DNA of 64,000 nucleotides, taken from assembly GCA_963847345.1 (NCBI GenBank), contig CAWJZU010000021.1, positions 27,942 to 91,941 on the forward strand, read 5' to 3'. The first letter of the stretch is position 1. The number at the start of each line of letters is the position of its first letter. Origin of the DNA: DATARH01 sp963847345. GTDB lineage: Bacteria > Pseudomonadota > Alphaproteobacteria > ATCC43930 > CGMCC-115725. Both the position numbers and the translations under genes were made by a program. Shown here piece by piece: positions 53,361 to 62,697 of this stretch. The notes under the pieces were generated by a model. That model had not been told where the DNA came from. It was given only the letters and a program-made list of their open reading frames with translations, and did not search any database.

Positions 53361-55047
53361 ATGAGTTTCGTGGGAGTGGTACGTTCAACTGCAGCGGCGC
53401 TCGGGGCCGCTCTGATCGCCGCCGCGCCGGCGGGCCGCCGGTAACTCCAAATCGGCGGAGACCCCGAAATACGGCGGCACGCTCGTTTACATGATTCCGG
53501 CTGCCTCGCTGCCGAGCTTCGACGCCCACCGCGAAGCCACCTATGCCGTAATCCACAGCATAGCCCCGTTCTACAGCGTGCTGGTCAAAATCAACCCGGA
53601 GAACCCGTCCTCGACGACCGATTTCGTGTGCGATCTCTGCACCGAAATGCCGAAACCGACCGATGACGGGAAGACCTATACGTTCAAGATTCGCGACGAC
53701 GTGAAGTTCCACAACGGCGACAAGATGACCGCCGAGGACGTCGCGAAAAGCCTCGACATGATCATGTTTCCGCCGAAAGGAGTTCTCAGCCCGCGCTCGA
53801 CGAATTTCGTGATGGTCAAGGATGTTGCAGCTTCGGACCCGCACACGGTCGTCATTCACCTTAAATTCCCGACCAGCGCATTCATGCCGGCGCTGGCGAG
53901 TCCGTACAACTTCATTTATCAGAAGAAGGTTCTCGACAAGGACCCGCACTGGTACGAGCAGAACATCATGGGGTCCGGCCCATTCAAGTTCACCGGGTAT
54001 GAGATCGGCCAGTCGATCGAGGGCGTGCGCGACCCGAATTATTACCACAAGGGGCTGCCATATCTCGACGGCTTCAAGGGAATTTACGCTGCCAAGCAGG
54101 CAACGCAGATCGACGCGATCCGCGCCGACCGTGCCGCAACCGAATTCCGCGGCTATCCACCCTCGGCGATAAACGAGTTGAAGGAGGAACTCGGCGACAA
54201 GATCAAAATTATGGAGAGCGACTGGAATTGCGGCAGCCGTCTTGAAATCAATCACAAGAAGAAGCCGTTCGACGATGCGCGAGTGCGTCGCGCCCTGTCG
54301 CTGGCGATAGACCGCTGGGGCAGTGCGCCGTCCCTGTCGGAAGTCGCCAATGTCAAAACCGTCGGCACTATCGTGTTCCCCGGCTCTCCGCTCGCGCCGA
54401 CCAAGGAGGAGATGAAGGAGATACCCGGTCTGTGGCCCGATATAAAGAAGTCCCGGGAGGAAGCACGGCGGCTATTGAAGGAGGCCGGTGCCGAAAATCT
54501 CCAAATCGAGCTGCTCAACCGCAATGTCGATCAGCCATACAAATATGTCGGCATCTGGGTCATCGATCAATGGAACAAGATCGGGGTGCACGCGACGCAG
54601 CGCGTCGTCCCGACCGGGCCATGGTTCGCGGCGCGGCGCAGCGGAGACTACGAGGTCAATATCGGCGCCAACTGCCATGACGTCGTCAATCCGGTGATCG
54701 ACATCCAACCCTATCTGCCGAATTCGTACTACCCGGCGCAGTACGGCAATTTCGAAGACCCGAAAGAGGTTGAACTCTACGAGAAGGTGCTGCACGAAAC
54801 CGACCCCCAGAAACAGCACCAGGCCATGCTGGCCCTCGTCAACGAACACGCCACCGAAGCGCACGACCCGTTCCTCTTGTGGTGGTATCGCCGCGTGCCG
54901 CTGCGCAGCTATGTGCATGGCTGGAAGATCAGCCCGAGCCACTACATCAACCAGGATCTCGCCACGATCTGGCTGAGCGAGCCGAAATGCAACGAATGCA
55001 GCGTGTCGGAGCCGCAAGCCGAAAAGCACGCCGACGCAGCGAAGTAA
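53361..55047 (+). CDS. ABC transporter peptide-binding protein (SBP family 5), paralog 2 (frameshifted signal peptide)
   Basis: A close tandem paralog of the previous gene: the same ETPKYGGTL-x-YMIP opening, VCDLCTEMPKPTD, FHNGDKMTAEDVAKSL, and a C-terminal KCNECSVSE CxxC. The ATG at 53361 follows GGGAGGAACGC and begins a signal peptide (STAAALGAALIAAAPA), but the frame ends in TAA at about 53442. Removing one G from the GGG near 53430 joins it to the mature part. The internal ATG at 53491 would give a protein without a signal peptide and is unlikely to be the real start. Confidence 0.87.
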
Positions 55048-55105
55048 ACAGAATAGCCAAGAGGCTGACACTGGTAAATCAGCCGGGTAAAGAGGAAAAC
55101 GCCTG

Positions 55106-55133
55106 CCGCCTCCCCTCGGGGAGGCGGTTTTCT
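55106..55133 (+). terminator. Strong intrinsic terminator after the binding-protein pair
   Basis: A perfect ten-base stem CCGCCTCCCC / GGGGAGGCGG with a two-base apex, then TTTTCT. An AAAA tract upstream lets it act weakly for the convergent methyltransferase gene as well. Confidence 0.85.
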
Positions 55134-55186
55134 ACGTCGGATCCTTTGATGAAATGGCGAAGCGGCGAATCTCAGATGGCACCGCT

Positions 55187-56638
55187 CTAACTCGTATCGC
55201 GCGTCGTTTCGCGCCAGTTCAGCAAGCCCATTTCGAAGAACCGAACGAAGATGCGCAGCGTCTCCTCGATCGGGTGCGGCGGCTTCCGCCGGTTTAGCAG
55301 CTCCGCGATGTCGCTGACGGTCCGTTTGCCGTCGACAAGCATCAAGGCACGGGCGGCCCTGCCCCCGATTTGCCAACTCTCGCTCCGTCCGGAGACGCGC
55401 TCGTGCTGAAAAAGAATCTTGGCCTCTTCCGGCATTTCCAGCGGATGCGTCAGATGTGCACCGGGGAAATGCTGCGGCACGAGCGGCGCAAGCTCGCCCG
55501 GCTCGGACGGTGTTTCGCGGAGCCTTTGCGTCGGCGGCCCCGCCTTCCGCGCCGCGGTCAGGTAGCACACGACGTTGCGGAAGCTGACCGAAGGACAGAG
55601 GTTTGTAATATCGAGATTGGTCCCACGACGCGCTTCAGCCTCGATCACCTCGAAGCCGGCCGAATTGAAAAAGGATGCGCCTTCGGTCTGATCGAAGCGC
55701 CAGAGCGCTTTCAGATTGTTGCCGGACGGTCCGTAATTGATCCAGACACCATTCTCGGAAAGGATCCGGTGAACCTCGCCGGCAAGAGTGCGCGGATCGG
55801 GCAGGATATCGGTCAGAAACGCGGTCACGACGCAATCGACGGCACCATCGGGAAAGGCCGTGTCGAGAACATCCATCGCCAGGAGCTCGACAGCAGACTT
55901 ACCCGACCGACGATCACGCCTGCGAAGCGAGACGCGGCCGGCTTCATTCAAGACGCGCGGCAGGGGAAGTTTCAGAGTGATCCCGTCGAGCAATTGGCGG
56001 GCCACCGCGAGGATCGGGAGCGTCAGGTCAAATCCCATCACACGCGCGAAACCCGGCGGCAATTCGGCGAGCAATCCGGCGGCGCCGCAGCCGGCAAAAA
56101 CGACTGACCTGCCGCGCGGATCGGGAAACGCACGCCGCAGCGCGTCGCCGATCCGGGAACTCGTGTCGCGCAGCTCGGGCGCGCCGCTCCAATCCCGCAA
56201 AAGGTACGGCATCATGGTCTCGAAAGCCCAGCCTGGCCGCACGGCGTGCATTTCGTCCGCGTCGTCGTCGAGCCCGGTCTGCGAACCAGGTATTCCGATC
56301 AGGGCGAGGAGCGCCTCGGCTTGCGCCGCTTCGGTCTCGAATACGTCGCGTTGCCGCTCCAGACTCGCCTCGGCCCACCCGGCGAAGATTCGCTCGTCGT
56401 CGAGCAGCTCCCGGCGCCGTCTTGCCTCGCGTGCCGCGCCCATGAGCGCCGCGCGCTGGCCGTGGAAGTAATTCGTGGCCTCCCTGACGAGGAGCGGAAT
56501 TCCGGCCGCAACAGGGTATCGCTTGCCGCAAGCATGGCAACGAAGCAGGAAGTCGTCCGAGCTCAGCGTCCCCCGGCAATGCAGGCAGCACCAAACCCCA
56601 CCAGCCGCTGATTCCGACGCAACCAAGCCACGCTCCAT
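55187..56638 (-). CDS. Class I methyltransferase with zinc ribbon and PqqD-like tail
   Basis: A 483-residue protein in three parts. Residues 17-43 form a Trm112-like ribbon (Cys18-x2-Cys21, Cys34-x2-Cys37). The centre is a SAM methyltransferase of the N2227 / carnosine N-methyltransferase type: VVFAGCGAAGLLAELPPGF, VDCVVTAFLTDILPD, NYGPSGNNLKALWRFDQTEG. The last 60 residues (RAARALMLVDGKRTVSDIAELL, IEETLRIFVRFFEMGLLNW) look like a PqqD-type winged helix that binds peptide substrates. A small peptide substrate is inferred. No precursor peptide was recognised nearby. Confidence 0.75.
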   Translation of the reverse strand: MERGLVASESAAGGVWCCLHCRGTLSSDDFLLRCHACGKRYPVAAGIPLLVREATNYFHGQRAALMGAAREARRRRELLDDERIFAGWAEASLERQRDVFETEAAQAEALLALIGIPGSQTGLDDDADEMHAVRPGWAFETMMPYLLRDWSGAPELRDTSSRIGDALRRAFPDPRGRSVVFAGCGAAGLLAELPPGFARVMGFDLTLPILAVARQLLDGITLKLPLPRVLNEAGRVSLRRRDRRSGKSAVELLAMDVLDTAFPDGAVDCVVTAFLTDILPDPRTLAGEVHRILSENGVWINYGPSGNNLKALWRFDQTEGASFFNSAGFEVIEAEARRGTNLDITNLCPSVSFRNVVCYLTAARKAGPPTQRLRETPSEPGELAPLVPQHFPGAHLTHPLEMPEEAKILFQHERVSGRSESWQIGGRAARALMLVDGKRTVSDIAELLNRRKPPHPIEETLRIFVRFFEMGLLNWRETTRDTS

Positions 56639-56722
56639 CCCGAGAACTCCACCGTTTACTCCCGGAGAAAACCGATCATTCGGTCAGCGGGGGTTCTGGA
56701 GCATAGTCGCTTCAAGATGAAT

Positions 56723-56800
56723 CGTCGTACCCGCGAAAGCGGGAACCGGGGGGCGACGTGCCGTAGCTATGGAGCATCCCCGGACCTGATCTGGGGATTC
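56723..56800. repeat. Interspersed hairpin repeats
   Basis: Two palindromes in tandem: CCCGC-GAAA-GCGGG (56730-56743), preceded by ATCGTCGTA, and a CCCCGGA/TCTGGGG stem near 56777-56795. The first is the common proteobacterial intergenic palindrome with a GNRA loop. It lies upstream of the methyltransferase gene and downstream of the small membrane protein gene. Confidence 0.55.
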
Positions 56801-56818
56801 GTCAAAAGATCTTTGATC

Positions 56819-57160
56819 CTAAGCCCTGAACCTTGCGAGCAGCCGTGCGACCAGCGCGACCACGATCAGCGTCCCCGCCGCCGCGGCGCCGATCAGCAGC
56901 GTGCCGAGCAGCAATAGAAAGCCGAGCGCGCCGACAATCCCGGCGCCGATTACAATCGCCGCGATCCCAAACGGCCCCGGCCGCGTGACATGGATGCGGA
57001 TGCTACGGTGTGTATAGAAGCCGGTCTCGCCGTTCGGCCCCGGTCGGAAATCGACGCCGGGCGGGATGATCTCGGGTTCGGAGCGGGGTAGATCGGGCGC
57101 TGCCTCGGGCTGACCGCTGATCGCGTCGTCGCCGGATCGATGCTTTGGCGTGTTGGGCAC
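56819..57160 (-). CDS. Hypothetical membrane protein
   Basis: About 113 residues from a GTG at 57160; an in-frame ATG at 57268 would add 36 low-complexity residues. The acidic N-terminal part contains EIIPPGVDFRPGPNGETGFY. It is followed by RIHVTRPGPFGIAAIVIGAG and a long hydrophobic region with two membrane segments, ending in a basic RLLARFRA. The pattern is shared by small alphaproteobacterial proteins of unknown role. No enzymatic motif is visible and the start is uncertain. Confidence 0.6.
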   Translation of the reverse strand: MPNTPKHRSGDDAISGQPEAAPDLPRSEPEIIPPGVDFRPGPNGETGFYTHRSIRIHVTRPGPFGIAAIVIGAGIVGALGFLLLLGTLLIGAAAAGTLIVVALVARLLARFRA

Positions 57161-57387
57161 GGGAAAGTTCCGCAAGTCGGTTGACGATGCGGTGATAATT
57201 GGGGGCGCGAAGCGGCGGCGCCCGGTCGATTTGGTATGATGCCAGCCGCCGGGACCCGGACCGGCCATCGTCGCACCGTCCCGCCGGCTTCAACGCCGCA
57301 AAAAGCGCCGCAATCGCTTGGCACTGCGCCCTGGCTGACACGTAACGGCGTGCCGCGCAGCCGCAATTCCGGTGCGGCCGGTCGGTA

Positions 57388-59019
57388 TTACAATTCGCCG
57401 CGCCTTCCCATGTCGCGGATGCGGTCGGCGATGCGGCAGGCATTGGCCTGGATCGTCAGCGACGGATTGACCGCCAGGCTGGTCGGCATCAGCGAACCGT
57501 CGCAGATCCACAGATTCGGGATGTCCCAGGTGCGACCGTCGGCATTGGTGACGCTGTCGCGCGGATGCGTCCCCATGCGGCAGGTCCCGGCAATATGAGC
57601 AGTATCCTCGTCCGCCCATAGATCGCGGCCGCCTGCGGCCTTCAGCGCTTCGGTCATAAAGGCGATCGCGTGCTGGTAAAGCTTCTTATCGTCATCGGCA
57701 TACGAAAAGATGACGTGCGGGATGCGCAGCCCGTATTCGTCGGTCTCGTCGGCGAGTTCGACCCGGTTCTTTTCCTGCGGCAGCACCTCGCCGACGATCT
57801 TCAACCCGGCCATGTGATTGTACTTGGCCATTTCATTGCGCAGTTCCATGCCCCACAGCCCACGGTCGGGCCCGATCTTGCGCGCCCATTCGACGGCCAG
57901 CGGACCCTGACTCATATAGACGTAGCCGCCGGGAAAATCCTTGCCGTGATCGGTGTAGTTCCAATGCTCGGTGATCGCCAGCGACGGGGGCCCCTTGTAC
58001 CAGCGGATCTCTTCTTCAAACTCTCCATAAACCGCGTGGTTCGATTGCGGCATTAGATTCTTCCCGACCAGGCCGCTGCTGTTCGCGAGCCCGTCCGGGA
58101 ACTTGTCGCAAGCCGAATTGAGCAAGAGGCGCGGCGTTTCGATCGCATAGCCGGCCACCACCACGTTTTTTGCGCGCTGGTACCGCCACCTGCCGTCGCG
58201 GTGATAGTGGATTCCGGCGGCCCGGCCGTCGCTTCCGATCTCGATGCGCCCGACCATCGCGAGGTCGCGAATCTCGGCGCCGGCGCGGATCGCGCGCGGG
58301 ATCCAGGTGACCAGCGCGCTCTGCTTCGCGTTCGTCGAGCAGCCGAATTTGCAGAACCCGCGATAGACGCAGGGGTGCGCGGCGCCGCGCGGCGCCGATA
58401 GCGTCGCGATCGGCGTCATCGCCCAGGCGACGCCGAGCGCCTCGCAGCCGCGCGCCAGCACCTGGCCCGCGGCGTTGATCTCGTGCTGCCGGTACGGGTA
58501 GCGCGGCCGCTTCGGCCCCCACGGATAATTGACTGGGCCGGAAATCTTCAGCGCCTCCTCGACCTCGCTGTAGTAGCGCCACATCACCTCGGGATCGACC
58601 GGCCAATCGACAGCGTATCCGAGCTTCGAGCGCGCCTTGAAGCGCTCCGGACGGCCCCGCAGCGACACCATCTGAAAATGCACGGTGCTGCCGCCGACGC
58701 TCTGCCCGCTATTGTTCGATCCGAGCTGGATCGGGTTGTCGCCGCCGGTGATCCGCTCCCCGAGCCAGAACAGCTTGTCCTGCGATTTTTCGTCCGAGGC
58801 GAAATCCTCGAGCGGGCGCCAGAACGGGCCGGCGTCGAACCCGATCACCGAAAACCCGTACTCCGCCAGCTTGCAGGCCAAGGTCCCGCCGCCCGCCCCG
58901 GTCCCGACAATCGCGAAATCGACCTCGTCCTCGTCGCGCCAGCAGCGCATCGGCAGCCACCCGCCGCGATGCAGCGGGTCGGGAGCGCGCCCGTCCGTCG
59001 CACGCGGCCTATCGCTCAT
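57388..59019 (-). CDS. GMC-family FAD dehydrogenase with 3Fe-4S-type cysteine motif
   Basis: A 543-residue GMC oxidoreductase. DFAIVGTGAGGGTLACKLAE is the FAD loop (residues 34-53). C217-x5-C223-x3-C227 (CVYRGFCKFGC) matches the 3Fe-4S ligand spacing of FAD-glucose and fructose dehydrogenases. DTAHIAGTCRMGTHPRDSV and AVNPSLTIQANA hold the catalytic His/Asn region. No signal peptide is visible. The start at 59019 overlaps the subunit-3 gene by 11 bases. The substrate, probably a sugar or polyol, is unknown. Last gene of a four-gene operon. Confidence 0.88.
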   Translation of the reverse strand: MSDRPRATDGRAPDPLHRGGWLPMRCWRDEDEVDFAIVGTGAGGGTLACKLAEYGFSVIGFDAGPFWRPLEDFASDEKSQDKLFWLGERITGGDNPIQLGSNNSGQSVGGSTVHFQMVSLRGRPERFKARSKLGYAVDWPVDPEVMWRYYSEVEEALKISGPVNYPWGPKRPRYPYRQHEINAAGQVLARGCEALGVAWAMTPIATLSAPRGAAHPCVYRGFCKFGCSTNAKQSALVTWIPRAIRAGAEIRDLAMVGRIEIGSDGRAAGIHYHRDGRWRYQRAKNVVVAGYAIETPRLLLNSACDKFPDGLANSSGLVGKNLMPQSNHAVYGEFEEEIRWYKGPPSLAITEHWNYTDHGKDFPGGYVYMSQGPLAVEWARKIGPDRGLWGMELRNEMAKYNHMAGLKIVGEVLPQEKNRVELADETDEYGLRIPHVIFSYADDDKKLYQHAIAFMTEALKAAGGRDLWADEDTAHIAGTCRMGTHPRDSVTNADGRTWDIPNLWICDGSLMPTSLAVNPSLTIQANACRIADRIRDMGRRGEL

Positions 59020-59641
59020 GTTGCTCGATTGCCTCTTCCTCGATGGCCTCCCACGGGTCGCGCCGGTCGGCCTGCATGCGGACATAGCCGCGCGGCGAGG
59101 CGGGCCCGCCGAAGCCGATTTCGCTCCACGCCGCCGGGTGCGCGTAATAGACGCCGACCGCTTCGTGCAACAGCACGCTCCTGAAGAACTCCTTTGCCGG
59201 CATCCCCCGCCAGGCGTCGCTCAGCGTGTCGCCGTGCTGCACCGAGCGCAGCACCGCGTCCTTCAGATTGTCCGGCAATTCGATAAACCCGCACCGCCAA
59301 CGGGCGCGAGCCTCCTCGTCGATCCCTCGGATGCCGATCCGCCAGGCGTCGCGCTGCGGCGGCATGGTTTCGTAACGGTAACCGTTGCCCTGGTTTTCAT
59401 GCAGCCGTTCGTCGATGAACGGAACGATCGGCACCGGGTCGGTCGGCCGGTCGGGCTGCGGGATCAGGCGGCCGCAGATCGCATGCAGCATCTCCCACTC
59501 GTCCTCGGTAAAAAACCGCCGCGGCGGCACCTGTTCGAGGCGCTTGCGGACAACCGCCCGGGTCTGGTCGTTCCACGACGGCGTGTCCCATTTATCGAGC
59601 ACATTGTAGGTTGGGTAGGGGTTGCTAAAGCCCTCGCTCAT
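59009..59641 (-). CDS. Gluconate 2-dehydrogenase subunit 3 family protein
   Basis: A 210-residue protein matching the small subunit of membrane-bound gluconate/fructose/glucose dehydrogenases: RRFFTEDEWEMLHAICGRLIPQ, PIVPFIDERLHENQG, FFRSVLLHEAVGVYYAHPAAW and IGFGGPASPRGY. This subunit normally carries a Tat signal that exports the complex. Here the N-terminus (MSEGFSNPYPTYNVLDKWD) has no twin-arginine signal, which suggests the pair stays in the cytoplasm or is exported otherwise. Overlaps the GMC gene and follows the membrane protein by nine bases. Confidence 0.85.
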   Translation of the reverse strand: MSEGFSNPYPTYNVLDKWDTPSWNDQTRAVVRKRLEQVPPRRFFTEDEWEMLHAICGRLIPQPDRPTDPVPIVPFIDERLHENQGNGYRYETMPPQRDAWRIGIRGIDEEARARWRCGFIELPDNLKDAVLRSVQHGDTLSDAWRGMPAKEFFRSVLLHEAVGVYYAHPAAWSEIGFGGPASPRGYVRMQADRRDPWEAIEEEAIEQHER

Positions 59642-59650
59642 TCGATTCCC

Positions 59651-60655
59651 TTATCCCGCCTCCATCAGCCGGACCGCCGCGAGACCGGCGAGCGCGACGC
59701 CGGTGAAGGACGGCGGCGCCGGGATCGGCGGCCCATTCAAGATGTTCTGGCTCCAGTTGTAGAAACCGCCCATGTTGCGGCTCACCCCGTAGACATGGAA
59801 TCCGAAGCCGGCGACGCCCGCCGCAGCGGTCAGCTGCAGCAGCACGCGAGCCGGTTTGCGCAAGCGCGGGAGGAAAGCGGCGGCCGCCAGCACCAGCGCC
59901 GCGACCGGCGGCAACGTCACCGGGATAAACATGAAAGGATCGTGAAAGGCGCCCCGGAAATGCAAGAGCGCCGCTTCCGCGGTCGTGGAGAGCATTGAAA
60001 ACGAGGCTCCGAGACCAACCACCTTTCCGGCGGGCAGCCCGAGCAGCGTTGGCGGCGAGCCATGTTCGGCCTCGGCCACAAGCCGGGCCGCCGCCATCCC
60101 GGCAAACCCGGAAATCGCGATCGCTCCCGGTGCGAGCAACGGCGCTCCGTAAAACAGGTTCAGCAAGTTCACGCCGCCATCGCGCTTGGCGACGTTCGCG
60201 AGATGAAAGGCGAGCCCGGTGAGGCCAGTGCTCAGAGTCAATCCGGACAGCGCGAGGCGTCCGTTGCTCGACACCTCGGGCCGCAGCGTCATGTGAACGC
60301 TGTTGGCCAGCGACAGGGCAGCCGCGCCGGGGGCCACATACATCGCCGGATTGTGGTAGGCCCCGCGGTAATGCTCGAGACCGCTGTCGGCAAGCACGCT
60401 TAGCGCAAGCACCGCCGCTGCCCCGCCGAGTTCGCGGGCCGCCTCGACCTGTTCGCGTTCGCGCTCCGGTTCCGGCTCATCGCGGCGCTCTACCACCCGG
60501 ACGGCGCCGACCGCCGCGACCGCCGTCAGCCCGATCGCCGCGACGACCCATCCGATACGGCGCGCAACCGACGCCTCGCGAGGCATCGGTTGCGTCGGGA
60601 TGGTCCAGGGGGCGTGGTCCCGAGGTGCCCCTGTCCGCTTTAGACGATAGCCCAT
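59651..60655 (-). CDS. Internally duplicated integral membrane protein with conserved His motifs
   Basis: A 334-residue protein with one N-terminal membrane segment and then two homologous halves (about residues 78-195 and 216-332). Each half begins with a His motif, H95-YRGAY-H101-NP and H232-FRGAF-H238-DP. Each has a second helix ending in a His (GLAFH151, GFGFH287) and a glycine-rich loop (GGVNLLNLFYG, GGFYNWSQNILNG). No known family is recognised. Its place between the TPP enzyme and the dehydrogenase subunits suggests a membrane anchor or quinone/haem site. That is inference. Confidence 0.75.
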   Translation of the reverse strand: MGYRLKRTGAPRDHAPWTIPTQPMPREASVARRIGWVVAAIGLTAVAAVGAVRVVERRDEPEPEREREQVEAARELGGAAAVLALSVLADSGLEHYRGAYHNPAMYVAPGAAALSLANSVHMTLRPEVSSNGRLALSGLTLSTGLTGLAFHLANVAKRDGGVNLLNLFYGAPLLAPGAIAISGFAGMAAARLVAEAEHGSPPTLLGLPAGKVVGLGASFSMLSTTAEAALLHFRGAFHDPFMFIPVTLPPVAALVLAAAAFLPRLRKPARVLLQLTAAAGVAGFGFHVYGVSRNMGGFYNWSQNILNGPPIPAPPSFTGVALAGLAAVRLMEAG

Positions 60656-60665
60656 AGGGACGCGA

Positions 60666-62456
60666 TCAGCGCTTGCCGGGCATCAGGTCGGCGACCAGCT
60701 CCTTGGCCGTCTGCACGATGACCGATCCCTCCTTCGGATCGCCACTCCACAACGTCGAGGTAAATGCCTTGGCGTTCTTCAAACTGATGTGCGGCGGCAA
60801 CGGCGGGACTTCCGGATCGACCTTGGCCTCGAGCACCACCGGCCGGTCGGCGACCAGCGCGTCTTCCCAGGCCGCCGCGACCCGGTCTGGATTGTCGACA
60901 AAGATGCCCTTCAGCCCCAGCTCCTCAGCGTATTGCGAGTAGCGCACGTCGGGAAGCTGCTGCGACGCGTTAAACTTCGGATCGCCCGCTTGCGCCCGCA
61001 TTTCCCAGGTCACCTGGTTCAGGTCCTCGTTGTTGAGCGCCAGCACGATAAATCGAGGATCGCGCCACTGCTTCCAGTACTTCGCGACGGTGATCAGCGC
61101 GTTCATGCCGTTCATCTGCAGCGCGCCGTCCCCGACCAAGGCCAGCACCGGCCGCTCGGGATAGGCGAACTTGGCCGCGATCGCATACGGCATGCCCGGA
61201 CCCATTGTCGCCAGCGAGCCCGAAACCGAGGCCATCATGCCGCGCCGTATCTTGAGATCGCGTGCAAACCAGTTCGTCCCCGAGCCGGTGTCGCAGGCGA
61301 TGATGCAGTTCTCCGGCAGGCGCGGTGAGAGCTCCCAGAAGACGCGCTGCGGGTTCAGCGGATTGGCGCTCACCATCGCGCGGTTTTCGAGGGTCTGCCA
61401 CCACTCCTTAACGTTCTTCTCGATCTGCTGGCGCCAGGAGCGGTCCTTTTTGTGTTCGAGCAGAGGCAGCAGCTTGCGCAACGTCGCGGCGCTGTCGCCG
61501 ATCAGGTTGACCTCCATCGGATACCGGATGCTGACCATCTTCGGGTCGATGTCGATCTGGACACCGCGCGCCTGGTCCTCTTTCGGCAGGAACTCGATAT
61601 ACGGAAAGCGAGACCCGATCATGAACAGAGTGTCGCAACCGACCATCATCTCATAGCTCGGCCGCGTCCCGAGCAGCCCGATCGAACCGGTCACGAACGG
61701 CAGGTCGTCGGGCAGCGCCGCCTTACCCAGCAGCGCCTTCGCAACACCGGCGCCAAGCTTGTCGGCGGCCTCGATCACCTCGTCGGTCGCTTTCAACGCG
61801 CCGGCGCCGACCAGAATCGCAACCTTCTTGCCCTCGTTCAGCACGCGCGCCGCGCGTTCGAGACTTGCCTGCGTCGGCAGGATCTCGGGGGCCTCGTAAC
61901 CGATCCCGGTCCAGATCGCACCGTGCTTTTGCGGCGGTGACTCGACGGCATCCATTTCCTGGATGTCTTTCGGCATGATGATGCAGGTGACGGTGCGCTC
62001 GGCCTTCGCAATGCGGACGGCGCGGTCGATCAGCTGTCGCACCTGGGCGGGGGCGGTCGCCATGTGGACGTAGTCGCCGGCGACGTCCTTAAACAGCGAG
62101 ATCAAATCGACCTCCTGCTGGTAGTGGCCGCCCATCGCGAGACGATCCTGCTGGCCGACAATCGCCAGCACCGGCTGGTGGTCGGTCTTCGCGTCGTAAA
62201 GTCCGTTCAGCAGGTGAATCGCGCCGGGCCCGGAGGTCGCGAGACAGACACCAATGTCACCGGTATACTTCGCGTGGGCGCAGGCCATGAACGCCGCGAG
62301 TTCTTCATGGCGCGCCTGGACGAATTCCAGCTTGTCCTGCGCCCTGGCAAGCGCTCCGATCAACCCGTTGATACCGTCGCCGGGGTAGCCGAAAATGCGC
62401 CGCACGCCCCATTCCGACAGCCGCTTCCAGAAGAAATCGCTAACAGTGTTCGCCAT
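60666..62456 (-). CDS. TPP-dependent enzyme, pyruvate oxidase/dehydrogenase (quinone)-like
   Basis: A 596-residue thiamine-diphosphate enzyme of the PoxB/acetolactate synthase superfamily. WGVRRIFGYPGDGINGL and ARHEELAAFMACAHAK carry the catalytic Glu. GDGALQMNGMNALITVAKY with NNEDLNQV is the TPP/Mg motif. The length matches PoxB, but the C-terminal 40 residues do not show the amphipathic membrane-binding helix of E. coli PoxB. It may decarboxylate pyruvate or another 2-keto-acid. First gene of the operon with the membrane protein ten bases downstream. Confidence 0.88.
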   Translation of the reverse strand: MANTVSDFFWKRLSEWGVRRIFGYPGDGINGLIGALARAQDKLEFVQARHEELAAFMACAHAKYTGDIGVCLATSGPGAIHLLNGLYDAKTDHQPVLAIVGQQDRLAMGGHYQQEVDLISLFKDVAGDYVHMATAPAQVRQLIDRAVRIAKAERTVTCIIMPKDIQEMDAVESPPQKHGAIWTGIGYEAPEILPTQASLERAARVLNEGKKVAILVGAGALKATDEVIEAADKLGAGVAKALLGKAALPDDLPFVTGSIGLLGTRPSYEMMVGCDTLFMIGSRFPYIEFLPKEDQARGVQIDIDPKMVSIRYPMEVNLIGDSAATLRKLLPLLEHKKDRSWRQQIEKNVKEWWQTLENRAMVSANPLNPQRVFWELSPRLPENCIIACDTGSGTNWFARDLKIRRGMMASVSGSLATMGPGMPYAIAAKFAYPERPVLALVGDGALQMNGMNALITVAKYWKQWRDPRFIVLALNNEDLNQVTWEMRAQAGDPKFNASQQLPDVRYSQYAEELGLKGIFVDNPDRVAAAWEDALVADRPVVLEAKVDPEVPPLPPHISLKNAKAFTSTLWSGDPKEGSVIVQTAKELVADLMPGKR

Positions 62457-62697
62457 TTTGGTTCCTCATGCCTGAAACAATGGGCTCCAACTCCGGAAAC
62501 GACGGAAACGGAGCGAAAGCACCATTCTTTAATTTTGTTAAAGCTCGAAGGGGTCGCAATTTTCTTTCTTGCTGATTTCCGCGAACCTTGAGAAAAGCTT
62601 GGAAAGCATTGCGCAGGGGCGGCACTGATCAGCGCCGCACCTGACTGAGCCTCGCCCGCTTAGAGTGATGGCTCACGACCGATCGCAACCGGAGCGG

